From contig CAUJCU010000021.1 of assembly GCA_963169745.1 (NCBI GenBank), positions 1 to 64,000 on the forward strand: a stretch of DNA of 64,000 nucleotides. The letters run 5' to 3'. Under the pieces are notes generated by a model that was not told the DNA's origin, searched no databases, and worked only from the letters and a program-made list of their open reading frames with translations. The position numbers and the translations under genes were made by a program. This document shows positions 43,939 through 51,280 of this stretch, piece by piece. Position 1 is the first letter of the stretch. Each line of letters opens with the position of its first letter. The stretch is from Bacteroidota bacterium. GTDB lineage: Bacteria; Bacteroidota; Bacteroidia; UBA4408.

Positions 43939-44961
43939 TTATTTAGGTTTATATTTTGATTGTGATAAAATTTGTTCGGCATTCCGCATCTCAAATAACT
44001 GCGATACCGAAATGTCAGCCTTTTGATCGGTAAGTTTTTTAATAATTTGATAGCCTACCCATACCCCCAATTTCCCTGGCGACTCTCTGGGAAAGCCTGC
44101 GGTAAAAGGCCCTTCGTTAATGTACTTATTGCTATCGCCACGCAACGAACCAAATAAAACTTTCTTATCTATAAAATTCTTCCATATTGCAGCCTCATTA
44201 CTTTCACACCAATTTAATTGTGCTTTTGAATAACCAAAAACAACACTATCGGGCACTTCGGGTAATAATTTTTTAGTTAAATAAATTATTTTCCCTTTAT
44301 AAAGCATCTGACTTAATAATGAAGCATAATCTTCTTTCTCCTCAAACTCAGTACTAATCCATACTTGTAAGGCATCGCTTACCAGGTACTCCTTTTGCAT
44401 AATTTGTTGCTTATACCTTGGAATTTCTAAATAGGTATATGGCTGATACCGATTTCCTAAATACATCTCTAAGCCAATACCTAAAGTTGTTTCAGTAGTA
44501 ATATTGGTGTAGTTATAGCCCGAAACAAAATAGATAACTGCTGGTATTTTAGCTTTCGGAAAAAAATAACGATAACCCTTAAAAGCATCTGTAAGCTGTT
44601 TATTGTATGGGTCTAATTGCGGAAACTGTTTTTTTACTTCAGCATACATTTCCCGAATATAACGATCTTTTAAAAAACCTTTTAAAAGATTTGCCATTTG
44701 TGGATTTGTACTATCGCCAATATTGATGATGCGTTGGGTAAATAAGTAAAAAAAATCAGGATATTTTGCGGCAATGTTTTTATAAAAAAAAGCAGCAGTA
44801 TCGTTCTGCAAAGCAAATAAGTCATCGTGAAAACTATAAATGGGAAGTATAAATTTTTCTTCCAATACAGCCTCAGGAACCTTATGCCTTTTATTTTCTT
44901 GTGTGCATGAGAGATAACAAGATGCTGTTAACAAGAAAAGAAGTAGGATTTTATTTTTCAT
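43939..44961 (-). CDS. gldB: Gliding motility lipoprotein GldB
   Basis: A 340-residue lipoprotein needed for gliding motility in Bacteroidota. The signal peptide MKNKILLLFLLTASCYLSC gives a lipobox with Cys19 and predicts anchoring in the cytoplasmic or outer membrane. Family blocks include IYSFHDDLFALQ, DFFYLFTQRIINIGDS, VIYFVSGYNYTNITTETTLG and LQVWISTEFEEKEDYASLLS. The ATG at 44961 is used, since upstream codons to 45069 lie in the divergent promoter region. It is co-oriented with gldC downstream. A TACTTTTG box (minus strand, 45000-45007) fits a promoter about 35 bases upstream. Confidence 0.9.
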   Translation of the reverse strand: MKNKILLLFLLTASCYLSCTQENKRHKVPEAVLEEKFILPIYSFHDDLFALQNDTAAFFYKNIAAKYPDFFYLFTQRIINIGDSTNPQMANLLKGFLKDRYIREMYAEVKKQFPQLDPYNKQLTDAFKGYRYFFPKAKIPAVIYFVSGYNYTNITTETTLGIGLEMYLGNRYQPYTYLEIPRYKQQIMQKEYLVSDALQVWISTEFEEKEDYASLLSQMLYKGKIIYLTKKLLPEVPDSVVFGYSKAQLNWCESNEAAIWKNFIDKKVLFGSLRGDSNKYINEGPFTAGFPRESPGKLGVWVGYQIIKKLTDQKADISVSQLFEMRNAEQILSQSKYKPK

Positions 44962-44999
44962 TAAAAAAATACTTAATATTGTACGTAACAAAAAACCCT

Positions 45000-45007
45000 C
45001 AAAAGTA
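45000..45007 (-). promoter_or_regulatory. Promoter -7 box of gldB-gldC
   Basis: Minus strand TACTTTTG matches TAnnTTTG. It overlaps the first base of the divergent ATG at 45007. Predicted leader to the gldB ATG is about 35 bases. Confidence 0.4.
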
Positions 45008-45795
45008 TGAAAAAGCTTTTCTTGTTCGCTTTTTGTTTTATTTTGACAGCCCCCCGAATAATGGCTCAAGATAAAACAACAGATTCAAAGTTCAGGTTTG
45101 GTTTAAAGGTTGCCCCGGCTATAACATGGATGAAACCGGATGACAAAAAGAAATTAGGTAATGATGGCGTAGCCCTAAAATTTGCTTATGGGCTGGTTAC
45201 CGAATTTAAGATTAACTCTGTAGCTAGTTTTGCTACCGGTTTTGATGTGAATTACAGTGGCGGGCGTTTAAACTTTGTTAGTAAAGCAGATTCAAATTAT
45301 TATGACCCTTCAGAATATACCGTTCCTCCTCAAGGCACCATTGATCGATTCCTAATTGACAAAAGGTCATATAAAATAACCTATATTGACTTGCCTCTAC
45401 TTTTGAAAATGAAAACGCCCGAAGTTGGAGGATTCACTTATTTTGGAATGTTTGGGCTAAATATATCCGTTAGAGGAAAAGCCAAAGCCAATGATACAGG
45501 AACTTTAGTTTCAATAAAAGACACTACAGTAAAGGTGGTTACTGATTATGAAATACCCGATTTAATTATTACAAAAGAAATTGGCTTGTTGAGAGCCGGA
45601 CTCAATGTGGGGGCTGGTGCTGAGTATAATATTGCAGGTAACACATCTATGTTTGTGAGCCTAAATTTTCAAAATGGATTTACCAATGTTTTAAAAAAGA
45701 AATCAAAAGAGATTTACTCGAATACCAAAAAACAATTTTTGGAACAAAATGCCAAAACCAGCTTTTTTCAGTTAAATGTAGGGGTGTTATTTTAA
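45007..45795 (+). CDS. PorT-like outer-membrane beta-barrel protein
   Basis: A 262-residue exported barrel protein. The signal peptide MKKLFLFAFCFILTAPRIMA ends at QDK. The rest has alternating strands starting FRFGLKVAPAITWMKP, with SYKITYIDLPLLLKMKTPEV and YFGMFGLNISVRGK, the pattern of PorT/OMP_b-brl_2 proteins. The last strand ends FFQLNVGVLF with a terminal aromatic, as for outer-membrane insertion. PorT is a T9SS component in some species, but this looser family has many members, so a role in secretion is a guess. It is divergent from gldB and followed by nadE after 52 bases. Confidence 0.75.
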   Translation: MKKLFLFAFCFILTAPRIMAQDKTTDSKFRFGLKVAPAITWMKPDDKKKLGNDGVALKFAYGLVTEFKINSVASFATGFDVNYSGGRLNFVSKADSNYYDPSEYTVPPQGTIDRFLIDKRSYKITYIDLPLLLKMKTPEVGGFTYFGMFGLNISVRGKAKANDTGTLVSIKDTTVKVVTDYEIPDLIITKEIGLLRAGLNVGAGAEYNIAGNTSMFVSLNFQNGFTNVLKKKSKEIYSNTKKQFLEQNAKTSFFQLNVGVLF

Positions 45796-45847
45796 ACATC
45801 TAAAAGGTATAAGGCCCTATTAAAGCCCCAAATAATAAAAAAGAATA

Positions 45848-47467
45848 ATGAAAGTAGCTTGGGCACAACTTAACTTCTGTATTGGCGATTTTGAATCAAA
45901 TACAAAAAGAATAATTCAAAATATTTTAAAAGCAAAAGCCGAAGAGGTTGATTTGATTGTTTTTTCCGAACTGGCAGTATGTGGCTATCCCCCATTAGAC
46001 CAGCTGCAATCACAAACTTTTTTAAATGCCTGCCAGGAGAGTATAGCCGAAATATCAAAACATTGCATTAACATAGCAGCTATTATTGGTGCTCCTGAAA
46101 TAAATAAAAATGCACATGGAAAAAAACTTTTTAATGCAGCCTATTTTATAGAAAACCAACAAGTCAAAAAAATTATTCGAAAAACATTGTTACCCAATTA
46201 TGATGTTTTTGATGAGTCTCGTTACTTTGAACCAAACAACATGTTTGAGCTCATTAGCTTAGGAAATGCTAAAATTGCTTTAACAATATGTGAAGACTTA
46301 TGGGATGATCACTCAAAGCTTTATACCATAAGCCCCTTACAGGAGCTAATGAAGCTAAACCCTGACTTTATCGTTAATATTGCAGCCTCCCCTTTTCATT
46401 ACTCACAGCACCAAATTCGACAAAACATTATCCAGGAAAAAGCATTAAAATATAAAATTCCGGTGTTATACGTTAATCAGTTTGGAGCTCAAACCGACTT
46501 GATTTTTGATGGAGGTTCCTGTGCTGTAAACGCCCAGGCTCAAATTATTGCACAAGCTCCTTTTTTTAAACAACATTACCAAAGTTTTCAGATTTTTGAC
46601 AATAAAAGTGATTTTAAAGCTCCGGCACCTACAAAAGTTGAATTAATGTATGAAGCGCTGATTTGTGGCGTACACGACTTTTTTACAAAACAAAACTTTA
46701 ATAAAGCCGTTTTGGGTTTAAGTGGAGGAATAGACTCTGCCTTAACCTTGGTTTTAGCTGTTGAGGCTCTAGGAAAAGAAAATGTATTAGCTGTACTTTT
46801 GCCATCGGCCTATAGCACCGACCATAGCGTTAATGATGCCTTGCAATTAGCTCAAAATTTAGGCTGTAAACATGAAGTACTTCCTATTGAGCAAAGCTTC
46901 ACAACCATTTTACAAACATTAAAACCCCAATTTAAAGAAACTCCTTTTAATTTAGCCGAAGAAAACATTCAAGCTCGATTAAGAGGCTTGCTGCTAATGG
47001 CGCTTAGCAATAAATTCGGCTATATATTATTAAATACAAGTAATAAAAGCGAAATGGCTGTTGGTTATGGCACTCTATATGGTGATATGTGCGGAGGATT
47101 GGCTGTAATTGGAGATGTTTATAAAACAGAAGTTTATGACCTTTGTCGTTATATTAATCGAAAAAAAGAAATAATTCCGATAAATACTATACACAAGCCA
47201 CCATCGGCCGAGTTAAGGCACAATCAAAAAGATAGTGACTCCTTACCCGAGTATGACGTATTGGATATGATATTGAAGCTCTATATTGAGGAGCAGAGGA
47301 CAATCCAAGAAATTACTGAAAATGGTTTCGACAAGGCCTTAGTAGAAAGTTTAATAACTATGGTAAATAAAAATGAGTATAAACGAAAACAAGCTCCACC
47401 GGTTTTAAGACTCTCTCCAAAAGCTTTTGGAACCGGGCGTAGAATACCGTTAGTGGCAAAGTATTAA
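45848..47467 (+). CDS. nadE: Glutamine-dependent NAD+ synthetase
   Basis: A 539-residue enzyme that makes NAD+ from nicotinic acid adenine dinucleotide, using ammonia released from glutamine. The N-terminal nitrilase-like glutaminase domain has the triad residues in FSELAVCGYPPLD (Glu), the lysine in RKTLLPNYDVFDE and the cysteine in ALTICEDLWDD. The C-terminal synthetase domain contains the ATP-binding loop LGLSGGIDSALTLVLA and NTSNKSEMAVGYGTLYGD. Length and order are those of the two-domain NadE. In Flavobacterium, nadE also lies next to gldB, so this neighbourhood is conserved. Confidence 0.96.
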   Translation: MKVAWAQLNFCIGDFESNTKRIIQNILKAKAEEVDLIVFSELAVCGYPPLDQLQSQTFLNACQESIAEISKHCINIAAIIGAPEINKNAHGKKLFNAAYFIENQQVKKIIRKTLLPNYDVFDESRYFEPNNMFELISLGNAKIALTICEDLWDDHSKLYTISPLQELMKLNPDFIVNIAASPFHYSQHQIRQNIIQEKALKYKIPVLYVNQFGAQTDLIFDGGSCAVNAQAQIIAQAPFFKQHYQSFQIFDNKSDFKAPAPTKVELMYEALICGVHDFFTKQNFNKAVLGLSGGIDSALTLVLAVEALGKENVLAVLLPSAYSTDHSVNDALQLAQNLGCKHEVLPIEQSFTTILQTLKPQFKETPFNLAEENIQARLRGLLLMALSNKFGYILLNTSNKSEMAVGYGTLYGDMCGGLAVIGDVYKTEVYDLCRYINRKKEIIPINTIHKPPSAELRHNQKDSDSLPEYDVLDMILKLYIEEQRTIQEITENGFDKALVESLITMVNKNEYKRKQAPPVLRLSPKAFGTGRRIPLVAKY

Positions 47468-47484
47468 ACTATAAAAAATAGATT

Positions 47485-47970
47485 ATGATAAAAAAAAGTG
47501 TATTGATTTTTATATTTGCTCTTATAGCGATAACGCCTTTTGCAAAAGCTCAACCTCAGTTGTATTATACAGCCATTGGGCTAAATATGAGCTATAATTA
47601 TGGTCTTACCTTAAAACATTACATGAGTACCCGTAATATGGTTGAACTAATTGGGAACTTTAATTATGGCCCCGGACTAACTATATTATATGAACGAAAC
47701 AACAGGCATCCTTTTAATATAGATAACTTTGATTGGTTTTATGGTGTTGGTGCTCATGTTAAATTTGTAAATGGCAGAAAGGCAAATGTTTTTTATGCCG
47801 ACAGGCTGAATCATACGACATTGGGATTTGACGCTATATTAGGATTGGAATATACATTTAAGGAAAGTCCGTTTAATTTAGGGATTAATGTAAAACCTGA
47901 ATTTAACTTAACCACAAAAAATCCAATTTGGGTTGATGGAGCACTTACATTACGCTATGTTTTAAAATAG
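47485..47970 (+). CDS. Small outer-membrane beta-barrel protein
   Basis: A 161-residue exported protein with signal peptide MKKSVLIFIFALIAITPFAK and mature start near QPQ. It has amphipathic strands such as YYTAIGLNMSYNYGLTLKHY, NMVELIGNFNYGPGLTILYE and LGFDAILGLEYTFKESPFNL, ending in WVDGALTLRYVLK. This is typical of a small eight-stranded barrel. It starts 17 bases after nadE, so it may be in the same transcript. I do not recognise a named family or function. Confidence 0.65.
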   Translation: MIKKSVLIFIFALIAITPFAKAQPQLYYTAIGLNMSYNYGLTLKHYMSTRNMVELIGNFNYGPGLTILYERNNRHPFNIDNFDWFYGVGAHVKFVNGRKANVFYADRLNHTTLGFDAILGLEYTFKESPFNLGINVKPEFNLTTKNPIWVDGALTLRYVLK

Positions 47971-48099
47971 CTATTTTACAGATTTTATTTATGAGGAATA
48001 AAATTATTAACACAGCTTATGTGAAACTTTTATAGGGCTAATTTTGCACTTTAAAATAATGATACTATTTTTGGCTATATATTTTTAAAAAAATTAAAC

Positions 48100-48137
48100 A
48101 AAAAACAACTTTAAACTATGAAAAAAACAACTTTAAA
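48100..48137 (+). repeat. 16-base direct repeat straddling a start codon
   Basis: AAAAAACAACTTTAAA occurs at 48100-48115 and again at 48122-48137, on either side of the ATG at 48118-48120. The second copy is inside the first codons of the lipoprotein gene. It could be chance in A-rich sequence or affect translation initiation. Confidence 0.5.
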
Positions 48138-48591
48138 ATCAATGGCTCTATTGGCTTTTTTTGCTTTAGCCATAAGCAGTTGTACCACCATTGACAAATC
48201 AATGCGTGAGCCGAACAATCGAGTTCAATTTACAAAAAGTGATTTTACATTTTCTGACCAGGTAAAAGGAGAAGCTTCAACAACTACTATACTTTCTATT
48301 GACTGGGCTCGTTTATTCATGAAAAAAGCAGGAAACATTACTTCTCCAGTTCCTGCTGGAGGATTTTTACCAATTAGCTTTGCTTCTTTACCAATAATTG
48401 GTGGCTTTGTAAGTGGCGATAGAACTGTTAATTACGCTTTATACAATATGATGCAGGATAATCCAGGATACGATGTTATTCTTTATCCAACCTACGAAGT
48501 AAAAGTTGTAAAACCTATATTGGGACTCGGATTCTTAATCAAAATAACCGATGTAAAAGCAACAGCTCGCTTAGGTAAGTTGAATAAATAA
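48118..48591 (+). CDS. Predicted lipoprotein of unknown function
   Basis: A 157-residue exported protein. The signal MKKTTLKSMALLAFFALAIS ends in a lipobox with Cys22 (ISSC), so it is probably a membrane-anchored lipoprotein. The mature part has VQFTKSDFTFSDQVKGEAST, an internal hydrophobic stretch FLPISFASLPIIGGFV that is not long enough for a firm membrane call, and a final VVKPILGLGFLIKITDVKA. No known family is recognised. Its gene stands alone and ends at a strong palindromic terminator. Confidence 0.65.
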   Translation: MKKTTLKSMALLAFFALAISSCTTIDKSMREPNNRVQFTKSDFTFSDQVKGEASTTTILSIDWARLFMKKAGNITSPVPAGGFLPISFASLPIIGGFVSGDRTVNYALYNMMQDNPGYDVILYPTYEVKVVKPILGLGFLIKITDVKATARLGKLNK

Positions 48592-48610
48592 TTAAAGAAT
48601 ACAATAATTT

Positions 48611-48650
48611 CAAATAAGCCTTTTTGTTTATAAACAAAAAGGCTTATTTG
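48611..48650. terminator. Perfect 40-base palindromic bidirectional terminator
   Basis: CAAATAAGCCTTTTTGTTTA is followed at once by its exact reverse complement. The palindrome serves the convergent lipoprotein and ferredoxin genes; the stop codon of the latter (48644-48646) lies inside it. Confidence 0.8.
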
Positions 48651-48982
48651 TTTTCAATACCGTCATTAAAATTAATAAGTAAACGCTCTACAGGACGGTT
48701 GTTGACTAAATGTTCCTCAACAATTTCAGCTACATCTGCTAAACCTACTTTTCCATAATAAACCCCTTCGGGGTAAACAATAACATTAGGGCCATACTCG
48801 CAAATATCAAAACACCCCGCTTTTTGTGCACGCATTTTTATATTTAATTTCCGGTCTTTTATAGCTTTTTTAAATGCAGCAGTTAGCTCCAAGCCAAGAG
48901 CTTCTCCGCAACAAATGCGCTCCCCCGGAGCACGTTGGTTGGTGCAAATAAAAATATGTTTTTCGAATTTAGAGTTATTCAT
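48644..48982 (-). CDS. Thioredoxin-like [2Fe-2S] ferredoxin
   Basis: A 112-residue protein of the thioredoxin-fold [2Fe-2S] ferredoxin family. The four likely cluster ligands are Cys13 (HIFICTNQ), Cys25 (ERICCGEA), Cys57 and Cys61 (AQKAGCFDICEYGP). Cys24 is an extra neighbour. The pattern C-x(11)-C-x(31)-C-x3-C fits the family. YPEGVYYGKV and a C-terminal helix follow. It probably moves single electrons between soluble enzymes, but a partner is not evident. It is monocistronic and ends in the shared palindrome. Confidence 0.85.
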   Translation of the reverse strand: MNNSKFEKHIFICTNQRAPGERICCGEALGLELTAAFKKAIKDRKLNIKMRAQKAGCFDICEYGPNVIVYPEGVYYGKVGLADVAEIVEEHLVNNRPVERLLINFNDGIENK

Positions 48983-49219
48983 TTTTTAAAATAAATTTAA
49001 CATATCGGGTTGTTTGTATAGGAAACAATAAATGAAAATTTTTAAATTTAGAACTATGAATTTCTACAAAAGCATCGTTCCATTATTTTGAAAAACAATG
49101 AGAAGTAGAATAAAGTTCAATTTTATTTAAAGCTACAATCTTTTAAAAATGCGGTTACAATACTAAAAACCGATAAACACCATACACATTTAGAGGTAAC
49201 CTGCGCTTAAAGGAGAGCC

Positions 49220-49981
49220 TTACCAGTTGCTGTTAGGATAGGCTCGTTGTAAAAATTGCATTTCTGTAAGCATATATCCTAAATGCTCGGTGTGAATCCC
49301 TTGTAAACTGCCCTTTTGCATATAGGTGCTCTCAGGAATACCTAAAGTTGCCTCTTTTAAAACAGATGCTACATTTTTAGTCCACTGCTCTTTTATTTTT
49401 CCCATATCAGGCACAATTTTGTTTTTCAATAATAGCTCATAATGTTCATCAGTATCAAACAAATCAGCTGTAAACATCCATAATTCATCTAAAGCTTCTT
49501 GTGCCTTTTCATGGCTTTCTTGAGTGCCATCACCTATTCTCAGTACCCATTCACTGCTATGACGATAATGGTATTCGGTTTCTTTTTGCGCTTTCCCTGC
49601 TATTCCGCGGAGCGTTTCATCGCTACTTTCGAAAAGTGCTTTGTAATACAGTTGCGAAAAAGCATCATATAAAAATTGACGCATAATAGTATTTCCAAAA
49701 TGACCATTCGGTTGTTCTGTAAGCAGTGCATTCCGATACTGATGAGCATCTCGTAAATAGGCTAAATCATCTTCAGTCTTTCCTAAGTTTTGTATTTGTG
49801 CAGCATAAGTGAGCAGGTTTCGGGTCAATCCAATATAGTCTAATGAAATATTAGTTAAGGCAATATCTTCTTCAATAATGTGAGCATGACCACACCATTC
49901 TGCTAGCCGATTCCCCAACATTAGCGCACTATCGCCAAGCCTAAGACAAAGTTCATATTTTGCAGTGTTTAAAGCATCCAT
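49220..49981 (-). CDS. paaC: Phenylacetyl-CoA epoxidase subunit PaaC
   Basis: A 253-residue ferritin-like subunit of the ring-1,2-phenylacetyl-CoA epoxidase, a structural partner of the catalytic PaaA. Matching blocks are LRLGDSALMLGNRLAEWCGH, EEDIALTNISLDYIGLTRN, LLTEQPNGHFGNTIMRQFLY and the C-terminal GIHTEHLGYMLTEMQFLQRA. Length is right for PaaC. It follows paaB by four bases on the same strand. No paaA, paaD or paaE lies next to it in the window, which is unusual for this system. Confidence 0.93.
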   Translation of the reverse strand: MDALNTAKYELCLRLGDSALMLGNRLAEWCGHAHIIEEDIALTNISLDYIGLTRNLLTYAAQIQNLGKTEDDLAYLRDAHQYRNALLTEQPNGHFGNTIMRQFLYDAFSQLYYKALFESSDETLRGIAGKAQKETEYHYRHSSEWVLRIGDGTQESHEKAQEALDELWMFTADLFDTDEHYELLLKNKIVPDMGKIKEQWTKNVASVLKEATLGIPESTYMQKGSLQGIHTEHLGYMLTEMQFLQRAYPNSNW

Positions 49982-49985
49982 AGCA

Positions 49986-50282
49986 TTATAAATATTTTAC
50001 ACCATCAGGTACTTTATAAAAAGTAGGATGACGGTAAGGTTTATCATTGGCAGGGTCAAAAAAGGCTCCTGAATCATCGGGACTACTGGCTGTTATTTGC
50101 ATTGATGGAACAACCCAAATGTTAATCCCCTCATTTCTTCGGGTGTAAACATCACGCGCTGCTTGCAGAGCCATTTCAGCATCCGAAGCATGTAAACTAC
50201 CAGCGTGTTTGTGGGGAATTCCGGCATTGGCCTGTATAAAAACTTCCCATAAAGTACCTTGTGAATTATCTGTTTTATCCAT
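49986..50282 (-). CDS. paaB: Phenylacetyl-CoA epoxidase subunit PaaB
   Basis: A 98-residue subunit that bridges PaaA-PaaC units in the epoxidase of phenylacetate breakdown. Conserved blocks are LWEVFIQANAGIPHKHAGSL, MALQAARDVYTRRNEGINIW and the C-terminal KPYRHPTFYKVPDGVKYL. It is the first gene of the pair; the divergent uppS gene starts 230 bases away, so paaA does not precede it. PaaB is needed with PaaA and PaaC for activity, so the rest must be elsewhere if the pathway works. Confidence 0.93.
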   Translation of the reverse strand: MDKTDNSQGTLWEVFIQANAGIPHKHAGSLHASDAEMALQAARDVYTRRNEGINIWVVPSMQITASSPDDSGAFFDPANDKPYRHPTFYKVPDGVKYL

Positions 50283-50499
50283 ATTATTTGCTTTTAAAAT
50301 GGGCTCAAAATAGCTATTTTTAATTAAAAATTCAAACTTTATCTAATAGAGCTTAGAATAGGGTTTTTGAGAAACGCTGTTTGCTTCAAATCCCATACAA
50401 TCAACCCTTCAGGCTTAGCCGCTTTAATTGGCAAACACAATAAAACACCATTATATGCGTTAAAATTAACAAACTTCTTTAATTTGAACCCGAATAATT

Positions 50500-50507
50500 T
50501 ACCTTTG
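50500..50507 (+). promoter_or_regulatory. Promoter -7 box abutting uppS start
   Basis: TACCTTTG matches TAnnTTTG. Four bases separate it from the uppS ATG at 50512, so the transcript should begin at or one base before the start codon (leaderless). Confidence 0.6.
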
Positions 50508-50511
50508 CGCC

Positions 50512-51255
50512 ATGATTGAAGACAAGCGTATTGATTATACCAAACTACCTCAGCACGTAGCCATTATTATGGATGGCAATGGGCGCTGGGCAAAAAAGCA
50601 GGGTGAACATCGAATTGTAGGCCACCAAAATGGAGTAAAAAGTGTGCGTGAATGTACCGAAACAGCTGCAGAGCTGGGAATAAAATACCTAACCTTATAT
50701 GCTTTCAGTACCGAAAATTGGTCAAGACCCAAAGAAGAGATAGATGCTCTTATGGAACTTCTGGTACAAACTATTGTTGCCGAAACCCCAACATTAAATA
50801 AAAACAACATTCGCTTACAAGCTATTGGTAACCTTAAATCACTGCCGGGTAACTGTTACAATCAGTTAAATGAAGCCATAGATGAAACATCAAAAAACAA
50901 CGGCTTAACATTAGTTTTGGCTTTAAGCTATAGCGCTAAATGGGAAATAATAGAAGCCGTAAAAACTATTGCTGCTGCAACACGCGATGAAAAATTACAA
51001 ATATCAGAAATAAACGAAAAGCTATTTGATAACTACTTAACTACAAAAGATATTCCACATCCTGAATTATTAATTAGAACAAGCGGTGAGTTTAGAATAA
51101 GCAACTTTCTTTTGTGGCAAATAGCTTATGCCGAACTTTATTTTACCGAAACCCTTTGGCCCGATTTTAACAGAGCCTGCTTTTTAGATGCAATTGTAGA
51201 TTACCAAACCCGTGAAAGACGCTTTGGTATGACCAGCGAACAGCTAATTTCTTAA
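50512..51255 (+). CDS. uppS: Isoprenyl transferase (undecaprenyl diphosphate synthase)
   Basis: A 247-residue cis-prenyltransferase that elongates farnesyl diphosphate to the C55 lipid carrier for peptidoglycan and polysaccharides. The catalytic Asp21 is in IIMDGNGRWAKKQGEHRIVG, followed by LTLYAFSTENWSRPKEEI and the C-terminal IRTSGEFRISNFLLWQIAYA and LYFTETLWPDF. All are diagnostic of UppS. It is the first gene of uppS-bamA-ompH-ompH, a common order in Bacteroidota. A TACCTTTG box lies at 50500-50507. Confidence 0.96.
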   Translation: MIEDKRIDYTKLPQHVAIIMDGNGRWAKKQGEHRIVGHQNGVKSVRECTETAAELGIKYLTLYAFSTENWSRPKEEIDALMELLVQTIVAETPTLNKNNIRLQAIGNLKSLPGNCYNQLNEAIDETSKNNGLTLVLALSYSAKWEIIEAVKTIAAATRDEKLQISEINEKLFDNYLTTKDIPHPELLIRTSGEFRISNFLLWQIAYAELYFTETLWPDFNRACFLDAIVDYQTRERRFGMTSEQLIS

Positions 51256-51280
51256 TGTGTGAAAAACTTCCTGAAGTAAA

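Noticed and set aside
50342-50560. Open frame on the minus strand between paaB and uppS (reads VLLCLPIKAAKPEGLIVWDL)
   Set aside because: Looks protein-like but has no ATG, and its upstream half lies under uppS and its promoter. Not a paaA remnant by sequence.
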